This document shows, in pieces, positions 13,026-22,066 of a stretch of DNA of 64,000 nt. Every line of letters starts with the position of its first letter. Position 1 is the stretch's first letter. Under the pieces are notes generated by a model. That model was not told where the DNA came from, made no database searches, and saw nothing but the letters and a program-made list of their open reading frames with translations. The position numbers were made by a program, and so were the translations under genes. Source of the DNA: Thiococcus pfennigii (lineage in GTDB: Bacteria > Pseudomonadota > Gammaproteobacteria > Chromatiales > Chromatiaceae); the NCBI RefSeq assembly GCF_016583835.1, contig NZ_NRRW01000006.1, positions 41,732 through 105,731 of the forward strand, in the 5' to 3' direction.

Positions 13026-15800
13026 ATGTCACGGTCATTCGTTCGGTACGGTCTGGCGATCGCGTGCGGTGTGCTTTGGCTCCTAACGGCCGGCTGTCAG
13101 GATGAAGGTGGGCCTGCGTCTTCGTTGCCGGCGATCGGTTGCGACCCCGATCGGTTCGTCGAGACCGATGGTCAGCGCCGCGTCGCACTGCTCGTCGGCG
13201 TCGGCCAGTATCGCAACGAACTGATCCCGGATCTGAAGGGACCGCCCAACGACGCTCGTCTGATCTATGACCTGCTCACCGGCCCGAACGGCTATGGTTT
13301 CCCGAAGGAGAATGTCTGTGTATTGATCGATGGGGCGGCGACCACCGATGCCTTCCGCGAGGCCTTCGAGCGACTGTTGGTCGAACGGGCGCGCGCGCAG
13401 GACGTCGCGGTGCTCTTCTTCGCCGGGCATGGTTCGCAGACCCGTAGCCTCGGTGACGATGAACCGGACGGGTGGGATGAGACCCTGTTGTTCCACGATT
13501 CGAGGGTCGGGACAGTTCGCGATCTGGTCGACGACGAACTCAATGCGATGCTGGCCAGGCTCCATGCGAAGACGCGCAATCTGACCGCGATCGTCGATGC
13601 CTGCAATTCGGGGACCGTGACGCGCGCGCCCGAGGCGGGCACGACGATGGCCCGCTTCTTCACGCCCATGGACGAGACCGACGGCCCGATCGGGGCGGTC
13701 TCCGAAGGCGGAGACGCCAGCCCGTCCTGGGTGCCGGCCTCGTTACCGGGACTCGTGGCCCTGACGGCGGCGAGCGACGGCAATCCGGCCTTGGAGAAGG
13801 ATGGCCGGGGCCTCTTCACGGCCGCCTTGGCGCAGGTCCTCGCGCAGGTCGGCGACCGCCCGCTCACCTATGCGCAGGTCGCGCGTCAGGTGCCGCCACT
13901 GCTGGCGGCGGAGAGTCCGCAGATCCCCTACTTCCAGGGCGATCTCCGGCGCGCCGTGTTCGGAAAGGCGACGCGCGAGCGGCCGATCGGCTGGGAGGTT
14001 CGCACGGTGGGTGATCGGCTGGAACTCGCTGGACCGCCGCTCCCCGGGGTCGGGCCCGGTGCCGAATTTCGGATCTATGGCGGCGGGGTTGCAGGGGCCG
14101 AGGCCCACGACCCAGGACGGGCGAAGGGCACAGCGGTCGTCGTCGAGATGCAAGGCGTGAATGCCTGGGCCCGGGTCACGGCGGTGGATGCCGCGCGTGG
14201 ACCCATGGCGCCCGGGGACTTGGCGGTGCTGGTGCGTCCGCAGGACGGCTACACCCAAGTGCGGGTCCGATTGCGCCCGGCCGACGAACCCGGGGGCTTG
14301 CCGGCCGAACGGGCAGATGCCTTGAGGCGTTCGATCCAGGCCGATCCGGATGCGCGATTGCTGGTCGAGCCGACCGATGGGGCGGGCGACTTCGAGCTCA
14401 GCCTGGATGCGAGCGGCCGGCTCCTGTTGCGCGGTCCCGAGAATCGGATCCGGACCCGCTATGAGCGAGACCAAGCCGTCCCGCGCAACCTGTGGCAACA
14501 CGCGCGCATTCGCGCCCTGACCCACCTGCGCGGCGAGGGCGGCGCGGACTTCGTCAATCAGGAAACGCTCCAGGCGCGGCTGGTGCCGGCCCCAGCCGCC
14601 CGGCAGGTCGCCTGTGCCCGGGGCGTCTGGGTTCAGGCCGAGCCCAATCAGGAGCAGGTCGTGCCGCTGTGCCACGCATGGAACCTCGAGGTGACCCTGG
14701 ACGCGTCGGCTCCGGTGCCCCTGTTGATCGGGGCGCTGGTCCTGTCGAGCGATGGCGGCCTGTTCGCGCTGCCGGTGGATCGCCAGACCATCCGTCTGGG
14801 ACCGGGTGAGCGTCACCTGTTCGCGGCGCGCGGCGAGACCTTCCAGGGTGTGCCGCCGATCGATGTGGTGGAGCGAATCCTGGTCTTCGGGACGCAGGAG
14901 ACGAACCCGGTCCCTTGGCATCTCTTCGCCGAGGAGGCTGCGGTGCGGCAGGGGGTTGCGTCGGCAGGCCTGTACCGGGCGCTCGATCGTTATCTGACGC
15001 CTGGCACGCGCGGCGCGGCGCCGCTGGCGGACGGGCCGATCGAAGACACGACCTGGACGCTCAGCAGTGTTGCGATGCGCGTCGAGGCCAACTACCGTTT
15101 CCTCGCATCGCAAAGCCGGGGTGCCGCGGCGATCGATCGGCGCGAATACACGATTGCGGACTTCGATTTGCGGCCCTACCTGCCGGATGCGCGCGACAGT
15201 GCCCTTCACCAAGTCCTCGCGGTGGCCGACTGGCTCGCTCGCTCGTCCGCCGAGGACGGCTTTTCCTACAAGCAGCATGCGTGGAACAAAGGCAGCGATC
15301 GCGAGAACCTCCAACTCGGGATCGACTGTTCCCGCGCGATCTGGTTTGCCTTCACCCGAGCCGGTTGGCCCTACAATCGCGACGACCGGTATCTGACGAC
15401 GGCCCAGATGGTCGGGGACGGCAGCCCGATGGCAGACCGCTTCGACAGTTGCCTGGGGGACCCGGCGCTTCGTATCGGCGATCTCCTCGTCTACCGCGAC
15501 CCCGGGCGGGGCGATGGCCACGTGGTCATGGTCATCGATCCCGACAAGCGTATCGCCTGGGGCTCCCACGGCTGGGACGGGACGCCGCGCGACCTTCCGG
15601 TCGAACCGGACACCGGGGTCGAGTACCAGAAGATCAAATACAAGCCGGATTGGCGGCGTTGGGATCGTGCGACCATGGAACTCGCCGCCTGCTGGCGTTA
15701 CCGGACCTTTGCCGAGGAACACCGTACTGGACGCGGGATGCCCGGCAGCGACGCCCTGATCTCTGCGTGCGACCCGAACCGTCGCTGCGGAAACCCCTGA
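13026..15800 (+). CDS. Caspase-like (peptidase C14) lipoprotein with C-terminal NlpC/P60-like domain
   Basis: Protein of 924 residues. The signal peptide ends in lipobox LTAGC (Cys24). Residues about 50-320 form a caspase-fold (C14, metacaspase-like) domain: VALLVGVGQYRN, the catalytic His135 in FFAGHGSQ and Cys193 in DACNSGT. A middle region of about 400 residues is unrecognised. The last 180 residues look like a papain/NlpC-P60-type hydrolase: Cys768 in GIDCSRAIWFAF and His832 in GDGHVVMVID, with IGDLLVYRD before the His as in such amidases. The ATG at 13026 follows AAGGGGG. It lies just upstream of a CHAT gene. The C-terminal call is by motif only. Confidence 0.8.
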   Translation: MSRSFVRYGLAIACGVLWLLTAGCQDEGGPASSLPAIGCDPDRFVETDGQRRVALLVGVGQYRNELIPDLKGPPNDARLIYDLLTGPNGYGFPKENVCVLIDGAATTDAFREAFERLLVERARAQDVAVLFFAGHGSQTRSLGDDEPDGWDETLLFHDSRVGTVRDLVDDELNAMLARLHAKTRNLTAIVDACNSGTVTRAPEAGTTMARFFTPMDETDGPIGAVSEGGDASPSWVPASLPGLVALTAASDGNPALEKDGRGLFTAALAQVLAQVGDRPLTYAQVARQVPPLLAAESPQIPYFQGDLRRAVFGKATRERPIGWEVRTVGDRLELAGPPLPGVGPGAEFRIYGGGVAGAEAHDPGRAKGTAVVVEMQGVNAWARVTAVDAARGPMAPGDLAVLVRPQDGYTQVRVRLRPADEPGGLPAERADALRRSIQADPDARLLVEPTDGAGDFELSLDASGRLLLRGPENRIRTRYERDQAVPRNLWQHARIRALTHLRGEGGADFVNQETLQARLVPAPAARQVACARGVWVQAEPNQEQVVPLCHAWNLEVTLDASAPVPLLIGALVLSSDGGLFALPVDRQTIRLGPGERHLFAARGETFQGVPPIDVVERILVFGTQETNPVPWHLFAEEAAVRQGVASAGLYRALDRYLTPGTRGAAPLADGPIEDTTWTLSSVAMRVEANYRFLASQSRGAAAIDRREYTIADFDLRPYLPDARDSALHQVLAVADWLARSSAEDGFSYKQHAWNKGSDRENLQLGIDCSRAIWFAFTRAGWPYNRDDRYLTTAQMVGDGSPMADRFDSCLGDPALRIGDLLVYRDPGRGDGHVVMVIDPDKRIAWGSHGWDGTPRDLPVEPDTGVEYQKIKYKPDWRRWDRATMELAACWRYRTFAEEHRTGRGMPGSDALISACDPNRRCGNP

Positions 15801-15870
15801 GTCGCGGTCCGGATCCATGGGGCCGAGACCCAGCAGCCAAGCCCTGATACATAGGTCCTCGGTCGTCCCG

Positions 15871-18777
15871 ATGGGCAGCCGGATCGCGGGGCGGGATGGC
15901 GACGCGACCCGGTTTGCGCCATCCCGGTCGTCGCCCCGCGGCTGGGCGATGATCGTCTCCCTGGTCTGGTTGGTGGCCGGTTGTGCCCATGGTCCAGCGT
16001 CGTTGCCGGGGGACTCCTGGGCGCAGGACGAGGAGGCCGGCCAGATCGCCTTCGACGCGGGCCGCTACCGGGAGGCCGAGCGATTCTGGCGGTCCGGTCT
16101 GGATCTCGCGCGAGGCGAGGCGGGGCCCGAGACGCGCCTGCTCGTGAAACTCGCGCGCGTCGACGAGGGCATGGGCCGCTATGGCGAGGCGCGCCGCCAT
16201 GCGGCGAAGGCGCTGGAGCAGGCGCGTGTGATCGAGGATCCGGTTCTGGAGGCGGCGGCTCTCCGCGTCCTGGGCCTGGTCGCGCGGCGCCTCGGCGAGC
16301 CATCGGTCGCCTTGGACTATCTGCGGCGATCGCGGCAGCTGGCACAGCGGCTCGGTCGCCTCGACGAGGAAGGCGAAACGGTCCGTTATCTGGCCCTCGT
16401 TCATCAGGATCTCGGTGAGGACGCCGAGGCCGAACGGCTCTACATCGAGGCGCTCGCGTTGTCGCGCGAGGCAGGCGATCGGTGGGGCGAGGCACGCGCC
16501 CTCAATGCCCTCGGCGGGCTTCATCGTCTGCGTGCGGAGTATGCCGACGCGCTGACGCGTTATCGGGAGTCGCTGGCACGGCGCGAGGATCTCGGCGATC
16601 GGGCCGGCCAGGCGCTGGTCCACGGCAACCTGTGTCTCCTGTATCAGAATCTCCAGGATCGGACGACGGCGATCGGCCATTGCGAGCGTTCCCTGGCCCT
16701 CGCGCGTGCGGCCGGCAGCCGGTCGGTCGAGGCCAATGCCCATAACAATCTCGGCATCATCTATCAGGCCCGCGGCGAGTATCGGCGGGCCTTGGCCGCC
16801 TACCGTCGCTCGCTGCGCATCAAGGAGGGTCTCCCCGATCCCGCGGGTGCGGCTCGGACCCTCAACAACATCGGCGACCTCGAGCGGCGGCTCGGGCGAA
16901 CCGAACGCGCCCTCGCGGCCCACGAGCGCGCGCTGCTCATCAGAGAGGAGATCGCGGATCGCCCTGGGCAGATCACCAGCCATCAGAATCTCGGGGTCTT
17001 GTCGTTGCAACTCGCGCACTACGATGAGGCCCGCGACCATTTCCTGCGTGTCTTGACCCTTGCCGGGAGCGATGGCCGTGCCGAAGCGGTCTGGCGCGCC
17101 TTCGACGGCCTGGCCCAGGTCCATGCCGCGACCGGTGCCGTGCCGACCGCGGTCTTCTTCGGCAAGCTGGCCGTGAATCGCCTGCAGGGTATTCGCCGCG
17201 ACCTCCGCGCACTCGATCCCTCTCTGCAGGGCGGGTTCCTGTCCGACAAGGAGGGGGTTTACCGTCGGCTGGCCGGGCTTCTGATCGACGAGGGGCGCTT
17301 CGCGGAGGCCCAGCAGGTGTTGGCGATGCTCAAGGAGGACGAGTACTTCGAGTTCCTGCGCGGTGTACCGGACGCGGATCCGCGTTCGACGCGCGCCAGT
17401 CTGACCCGCGTCGAGGCCCCCTGGTGGGAGCGTTACCAGGAGATTCAGGCGCAGGCGGTCGCGATCGGCGCTCAGTACAGCGAGTTGGTGCGCAAGGAAC
17501 CGCTGACCCCAGCCGAAGAGGTCCGCTTGGAGGGGCTCGAAAGGGATCTGGATCTGGTGGAGCAGGGCTATCGCGCCCTCGTCGAGGATCTCAGGGCCAC
17601 GTTGGCTGCCGAAGGCCGCGGCGAATTCGGCGACGCCGAATGGCGCGCCCTGCCGGGGTTCTCCGGGACGCTGGCCCAACTGGGGCACGGGGCCGTTCTG
17701 CTGCATTACTTCGTGACCGACGATCGATTGCGTCTGCTCTTGACCGGACCCGATCCCAATACGCCCGTCCTGCACCGGGAGAGTCCCGTTGCCCGTGCGG
17801 AACTGAACCAGCTGATTTGGAGTTACCGTGCCAAGCTCGTCGATCCGTGCCAGGATCCGGCGCCCGAGGCACGGGCGCTCCATCGCCACCTGATCGAGCC
17901 CGTTGCCGAGGATCTGCACGCGTACGGGGCCAAGACCCTGATGGTCTACCTCGATCAGTCGCTGCGCTATCTGCCGCTGGCGGCGCTTCAGGATGGTGAC
18001 GGCTTCCTCGTCGATGACTATGCGGTCGTGATCTATACAGCGGCCGGAAAGGTCAATTTGCTGGCTCCACCTGTGCCCGACTGGCGTGTGGCCGGTCTCG
18101 GCACCAGCGCTGCCGTCGGGGGCTTCTCGCCATTGCCAGCGGTGCGCGATGAACTCGATGCGATCGTGAAGCTGGATCCGGCGGACCTGCGCGGGGTATG
18201 GCCGGGGGTGGTCTTCGTGGACCAGGCCTTCACGGCGCAGCGGCTGCAACGGGTCCTGAACGGCGACTACCAGGTCGTCCATCTGGCCAGCCACTTCCAT
18301 TTCGCGCCTGGTACCGCCGCGGAGTCCTATCTGCTCACCGGGGATGGGGAACGATTGGACCTGCAGCGCATGAAGCTCGGGCGTTATCCCTTCACGGGCC
18401 TGGAGTTGTTGGCGCTGTCGGCTTGCGAGACGGGGTTGGGCGCAGCCGCCGGCGACGGCCGCGAGATCGAGAGTTTCGGGGCGATCGCGCAGGACAAGGG
18501 CGCGAAGGCGGTCATCGCGACGCTCTGGAAGGTGCCAGACCGCAGCACGGCCACGTTCATGGAACGGTTTCATCTGAATCGGCGCGCCGGTTTGACCAAG
18601 GCGGAGGCCTTGCGCCGAACGCAACTGGCCTTTATCAGACCCGACGAGCACGGAGCGCTGAGCTCGGCGGCCCGCGGAGTTGCCCACGTGCAGGATGAGC
18701 GCTGTCCATCGACAACCAGCGGGTATGCCCATCCGTATTACTGGGCGCCCTTCCTCCTGATGGGTAATTGGCTGTAG
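15871..18777 (+). CDS. TPR-repeat CHAT-domain peptidase lipoprotein
   Basis: About 968 residues. A hydrophobic segment IVSLVWLVAGC (Cys38 with this start) is a likely lipoprotein signal. Residues about 45-480 hold roughly ten tetratricopeptide repeats (for example NNLGIIYQARGEYRRALAAY and LNNIGDLERRLGRTERALAA), a protein-binding solenoid. The C-terminal CHAT (caspase-like) domain has the catalytic-type His in HLASHFHF (about 808) and Cys in LSACETGLG (about 852). The start is uncertain: ATG at 15817, 15871 or 15949 all read in frame and none has a good ribosome site. It follows the caspase-like gene on the same strand with a 70-base gap and is probably co-transcribed. Confidence 0.88.
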   Translation: MGSRIAGRDGDATRFAPSRSSPRGWAMIVSLVWLVAGCAHGPASLPGDSWAQDEEAGQIAFDAGRYREAERFWRSGLDLARGEAGPETRLLVKLARVDEGMGRYGEARRHAAKALEQARVIEDPVLEAAALRVLGLVARRLGEPSVALDYLRRSRQLAQRLGRLDEEGETVRYLALVHQDLGEDAEAERLYIEALALSREAGDRWGEARALNALGGLHRLRAEYADALTRYRESLARREDLGDRAGQALVHGNLCLLYQNLQDRTTAIGHCERSLALARAAGSRSVEANAHNNLGIIYQARGEYRRALAAYRRSLRIKEGLPDPAGAARTLNNIGDLERRLGRTERALAAHERALLIREEIADRPGQITSHQNLGVLSLQLAHYDEARDHFLRVLTLAGSDGRAEAVWRAFDGLAQVHAATGAVPTAVFFGKLAVNRLQGIRRDLRALDPSLQGGFLSDKEGVYRRLAGLLIDEGRFAEAQQVLAMLKEDEYFEFLRGVPDADPRSTRASLTRVEAPWWERYQEIQAQAVAIGAQYSELVRKEPLTPAEEVRLEGLERDLDLVEQGYRALVEDLRATLAAEGRGEFGDAEWRALPGFSGTLAQLGHGAVLLHYFVTDDRLRLLLTGPDPNTPVLHRESPVARAELNQLIWSYRAKLVDPCQDPAPEARALHRHLIEPVAEDLHAYGAKTLMVYLDQSLRYLPLAALQDGDGFLVDDYAVVIYTAAGKVNLLAPPVPDWRVAGLGTSAAVGGFSPLPAVRDELDAIVKLDPADLRGVWPGVVFVDQAFTAQRLQRVLNGDYQVVHLASHFHFAPGTAAESYLLTGDGERLDLQRMKLGRYPFTGLELLALSACETGLGAAAGDGREIESFGAIAQDKGAKAVIATLWKVPDRSTATFMERFHLNRRAGLTKAEALRRTQLAFIRPDEHGALSSAARGVAHVQDERCPSTTSGYAHPYYWAPFLLMGNWL

Positions 18778-18903
18778 TCGGTTCGCTCAACGTAAGACCG
18801 GTTCGGGGTCCTGCGTCGACGGCACCTGGGTCTCCGGGACGTCGGGGTCTGTGGAACCGCGATACGGGCGGTTGGGCTTGGTCCCCCCTCTTGCGGGGAC
18901 CTC

Positions 18904-19000
18904 GAGAAATTGCCATCCGGGCAATTTCTCAAGACAGGAAGCGAAAATGCGATTTCCGCTTCGCTTCATTTTCAGTCGTTTAGGCGACTGAAAATGGCCG
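18904..19000. repeat. Three-hairpin dispersed repeat, copy 1
   Basis: Three hairpins follow each other: GAGAAATTGCC/GGCAATTTCTC (18904-18930, 11-base stem), GAAGCG/CGCTTC around AAAATGCGATTTC, and ATTTTCAGTCG/CGACTGAAAAT (18968-18995, 11-base stem). An inverted relative lies at 34008-34135 and a fragment at 35997-36034. Here it sits between convergent genes and may also work as a terminator. The 260-base gap has no gene. Confidence 0.8.
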
Positions 19001-19037
19001 GGCATCCTTGCCCCGTGGCGTCGCTGTCCGTCTCTGG

Positions 19038-20009
19038 CTACTGGTTGTCGGGCGAAGGCTCGGCGCGTCGTCTCAGCAGGTCCGAGAAGATCCCTAGAAG
19101 GAGCGGCCTTGCGGTCCCCTGCGATTGCGTGGAGCCCTGGTTCTTCGCTTGGCAATCGCGCAAGGCCCGGGCGCGCGCGGCCGTCTGGCGTTCGAGCGAC
19201 GCTGGCTCGCCCTGGGCTAGACACCAATTCAGGTGGGTCTCGAAGTCCGGCGCCCAAAGGGGCCCGTCGAAGCCGCATCGGTACTGTAGGTTCTGTCCAG
19301 ATTGCCGGACCGCTTCGGCGGCGTAACCCTCGCACAGGGCCGGATCGATGCCCGTCCGGTTTTCGAGGCCCCTCTCGAGGGATGCCCGCCAAGCGGTACG
19401 CGCCTCCACCTGGCGTCGCGTGACGGGCGTTGGTCCGATGACGTTCCCAGGAGCGACCCTTGCCTCTTGCATGGGGCCGACCCGAATCGGTTGTGATGGA
19501 CTCCATTTCGCCCAGACCACCGCGGCGCCCTCGATCACCGTGACCACCACCGAGCCCCCCCGCGCACCCAGGTGGTAGCGGGTCGGTACGGGTTCGGCCC
19601 GAATCGTGCCAGGCTCCGCCGTGACCTCGTGGGGACAGCCCTCGCTCTCGCCGTACAGGTTGCCTCGACGAAACCCTTGGATCAGGGTTCGGCAGCCTGC
19701 CTCCAGGGCCGGATCGAATTCGACGCGCACCCAACTCCGTGGCCCGGTGCGAACGTCGGCATTGTTCGCCAGTCGCTGATCCTGTTGCACGCGCCGATCG
19801 TCGACGAAGACGTTCCGCCCGACGATGCGGACCCGGCCGATCGTCGCGCGCTTGTCGGTGCGCACGAAGCGCGGATCGGTATTCTCGTCGCCGTCGGCGA
19901 TTCCCCCATCGGGGACTGGCGTCGTCGGCATCGTATTGCAGCCGGTCACCAAGGCCACCACTGAGAGAAGGGCCGCCGGCCATCCGGCTTGGGTGTACGG
20001 CGATCGCAT
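19038..20009 (-). CDS. FecR-like domain lipoprotein
   Basis: Protein of 323 residues. The signal peptide MRSPYTQAGWPAALLSVVALVTGC ends at lipidated Cys24. Residues about 45-190 resemble a FecR domain: repeated short strands such as GRVRIVGRNVFVDDRRV, LANNADVRTGPRSWVRVEF and GSVVVTVIEGAAVVWA. The C-terminal 130 residues are Cys-containing and unrecognised. The ATG at 20009 follows GGAGG at 5 bases. No sigma-factor or TonB gene is nearby, so classic FecIR signalling is not implied. Confidence 0.7.
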   Translation of the reverse strand: MRSPYTQAGWPAALLSVVALVTGCNTMPTTPVPDGGIADGDENTDPRFVRTDKRATIGRVRIVGRNVFVDDRRVQQDQRLANNADVRTGPRSWVRVEFDPALEAGCRTLIQGFRRGNLYGESEGCPHEVTAEPGTIRAEPVPTRYHLGARGGSVVVTVIEGAAVVWAKWSPSQPIRVGPMQEARVAPGNVIGPTPVTRRQVEARTAWRASLERGLENRTGIDPALCEGYAAEAVRQSGQNLQYRCGFDGPLWAPDFETHLNWCLAQGEPASLERQTAARARALRDCQAKNQGSTQSQGTARPLLLGIFSDLLRRRAEPSPDNQ

Positions 20010-20182
20010 CCAGACCTCCAAGCGCGATTGGGGCTATCAGCCCAGGTTCAGGTGTTCGCGATCCATGCCGTCCGAACGGAGGAGCGGGCGGCTTCTTAAG
20101 GGGGCATTTTGAATTTTTCAAGGTACCCTTTAGTCTAGTTGATCGCCACGGTAGGTCTTTTCGATGTCGAATTCCTTGGCGG

Positions 20183-20191
20183 TGCTACACT
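20183..20191 (+). promoter_or_regulatory. Extended -10 promoter element
   Basis: TGCTACACT (TG-N-TACACT) would start transcription near 20198, just before the small membrane-protein gene. No clear -35 is needed for an extended -10, and none is obvious. Confidence 0.35.
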
Positions 20192-20222
20192 CGTTGCCAT
20201 GGTCCGCATGAGGCCGTTGCCG

Positions 20223-20567
20223 ATGGAAGAGTATTTTCGCGCGAAACCGATGGTGACACCTGCCGTCGCCGGCATGGCCACGATGACCATGACCAGCACG
20301 CTGGTCGTGCAGTTCGGCCTGCCTCCGGCCCTGACGGCCCTGGCCTTCGCCTTCCTGTTCGGGACCCTCGCCTTTGGCGACCGCAGTCTGTCGCGCGTGC
20401 AGCGTGTCGTCCTCTACCTGATCAACTCGGTCACCATCTTCTCGGTCGCGGTCGGAATCAACGAGACCGCCGTGGGCATGATGAAGACCCAGGAGGTCGC
20501 ACCCGTTGAGCAGCGTCTGGCCCCGGATGACGAAAGACCCCCGGAGCTGCTGCGGAGTTGGTTCTAG
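20223..20567 (+). CDS. Small two-helix membrane protein
   Basis: 114 residues beginning MEEYFRAKP. Two hydrophobic segments are visible (about 12-42 with TMTSTLVVQFGLPPALTAL, and 55-80 with VLYLINSVTIFSVAVG). The C-terminal tail is polar and acidic, with PPELLRSWF at the end. The start was chosen because GAGG lies before this ATG and the likely promoter leaves no leader for the earlier ATG codons at 20199 and 20208. I do not recognise the family. It is followed after 40 bases by another membrane-protein gene. Confidence 0.6.
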   Translation: MEEYFRAKPMVTPAVAGMATMTMTSTLVVQFGLPPALTALAFAFLFGTLAFGDRSLSRVQRVVLYLINSVTIFSVAVGINETAVGMMKTQEVAPVEQRLAPDDERPPELLRSWF

Positions 20568-20607
20568 TGCGCACCGACCGCCACTCTGCGCTCGAGAGGC
20601 CCGGCTG

Positions 20608-21285
20608 ATGGAGCAACTCCGCACCCCCTTTCTGATCCTCGCGTTGGCGCTGGCTGCGTCGATCTTGATGATCCAACTCGGCGCCGCGGCGCTCCCGGCG
20701 TTTCTGGCGCGCGATACGCCCGGACTCGGGATCCCGTACCTGGCCCTCTATGATGCGATCCTGCTCTACTCGCTCGTTCTCATGGCCTTGGCCTTGGTCG
20801 CGCCGGCGCGACTCCAGGGACGGCTCCAGGGGATTGTAAGCCTGGTCTTCTTCCTCGTGCTGTTGGTGGCTGGCGTACTCCTGGTGTTGGTCGCGTTGGC
20901 CAAGTTGATACTGATGGTCTCGTTGTTCCTCGCGGTGCCGTTCGGGACGATCGCCTATCTGGCGGCCTACGCGGATTTCCCGGTCGGTGTGGCACGGGCG
21001 ACGCTCGGTATCCTGATGACGCTCAAACTCGCGATGGTCGTGAGCCTGCTGCTCGCCCATCAACGCTTCCTGGAGAACAAGGGTCTGGTGATCCTCATCG
21101 CGATCTCGCTATTGTTGAACCTTCTCGTGGTCTTCCTGCACGCCCTGGTCCCCAGCCTACTCGTCTCGATCCTCGATGCGGCGGCGGCGATCCTGGTGGG
21201 TCTGGTCGCGGCGATCTGGGCCTTGCTGGGCTTGTTCGGCAGCCTGATGGCGGTGGTCAAGGCGCTGAAGGTGCGCCTGGCCTAG
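20608..21285 (+). CDS. Multi-pass membrane protein of unknown function
   Basis: 225 residues, almost entirely hydrophobic, with about six predicted helices (near 7-33, 47-67, 75-110, 118-135, 150-172 and 175-215) and very few charges. I recognise no motif. It probably forms an operon with the two-helix protein upstream. Its 3' end faces the Cys-rich membrane-anchored gene at the tail of the injection locus, with a 19-base gap. Confidence 0.7.
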   Translation: MEQLRTPFLILALALAASILMIQLGAAALPAFLARDTPGLGIPYLALYDAILLYSLVLMALALVAPARLQGRLQGIVSLVFFLVLLVAGVLLVLVALAKLILMVSLFLAVPFGTIAYLAAYADFPVGVARATLGILMTLKLAMVVSLLLAHQRFLENKGLVILIAISLLLNLLVVFLHALVPSLLVSILDAAAAILVGLVAAIWALLGLFGSLMAVVKALKVRLA

Positions 21286-21304
21286 GCGCCGTTGCGGCGC
21301 CGCG

Positions 21305-22009
21305 TCACTCCATCCGCAGGTGCGCCGCATTGCGCCGACCCTCGCGGCACGCACAGGCGACGTTGGGCGGGCAGGGTTGGCAGCGCAGCCTCAGCGTGAG
21401 GGTCGCGTAGTCGTCTCGTTTCTCGCTGCTCTGCACCGTGATGGGGAGGGCCTCGCCGGGCTCGAGCCGGCGCAGACAAGGCGGCCAGGTGTCACCGCTC
21501 GGGGCGCTGGCCGGCCGGAAACGCACCTCGACCCGGAGCAGGTCCGGCGGTGCGGGGTGGCCTCCGGCCTCCGGCGCGTAGCAAGGGGCTTGTCCGGACG
21601 CGGCGCGGCGCGGATCGGAGGGGAAATGCTCCTTCGGCAGGTTTGCCAGGACGTAGAGGGTCGGTTGTCCCCCCTCCGCGCGGAGCTCGGCGCGGCGCAT
21701 CTCATCGGCGAATCCGGTCGGGATCCGGATGTCGCAGCTCGCTGCGCCGGGACCCGTGACCGCGAGTCGAACGCCATCGGTCACCGGTTGCTGCGCCCCT
21801 TCGTCGTCACAGACGAGACCCTCCAGGTCGAGCCTCGGGGCCAGGCGTTGGAGCCATCCCATCCCCTTCGCGAGCCAACCGGCGGTCGCCTCGTTCAGGT
21901 CGATCGACCCACCGTTGGCATTGACCCGCAGGCCGAGTCCCAAGCCGACCAGATAGAGGGCGGCGATGACCGCCAACCCGAACACGACCAGGGCCGCGCG
22001 CCTATCCAT
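21305..22009 (-). CDS. Membrane-anchored Cys-rich protein at the end of the eCIS operon
   Basis: 234 residues with one N-terminal helix (VVFGLAVIAALYLVGLGLGL, residues 8-27) and an outer domain containing nine Cys, six of them near the C-terminus (RCQPCPPNVACACREG). I do not recognise the family. It lies 57 bases downstream of the PASTA gene on the same strand and may be the last gene of the injection-system transcript. Confidence 0.6.
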   Translation of the reverse strand: MDRRAALVVFGLAVIAALYLVGLGLGLRVNANGGSIDLNEATAGWLAKGMGWLQRLAPRLDLEGLVCDDEGAQQPVTDGVRLAVTGPGAASCDIRIPTGFADEMRRAELRAEGGQPTLYVLANLPKEHFPSDPRRAASGQAPCYAPEAGGHPAPPDLLRVEVRFRPASAPSGDTWPPCLRRLEPGEALPITVQSSEKRDDYATLTLRLRCQPCPPNVACACREGRRNAAHLRME

Positions 22010-22066
22010 GGTCTTGGCCCTGGCTTCGAGTGCGTGCCTGCGCTGGCTGACTCGTCAGCCTCCTCT

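Noticed and set aside
15634..18732. Open frame of about 1030 codons antisense to the CHAT gene
   Set aside because: Mirror of the real gene's codon usage; Gln/Arg-rich and without any recognisable domain.
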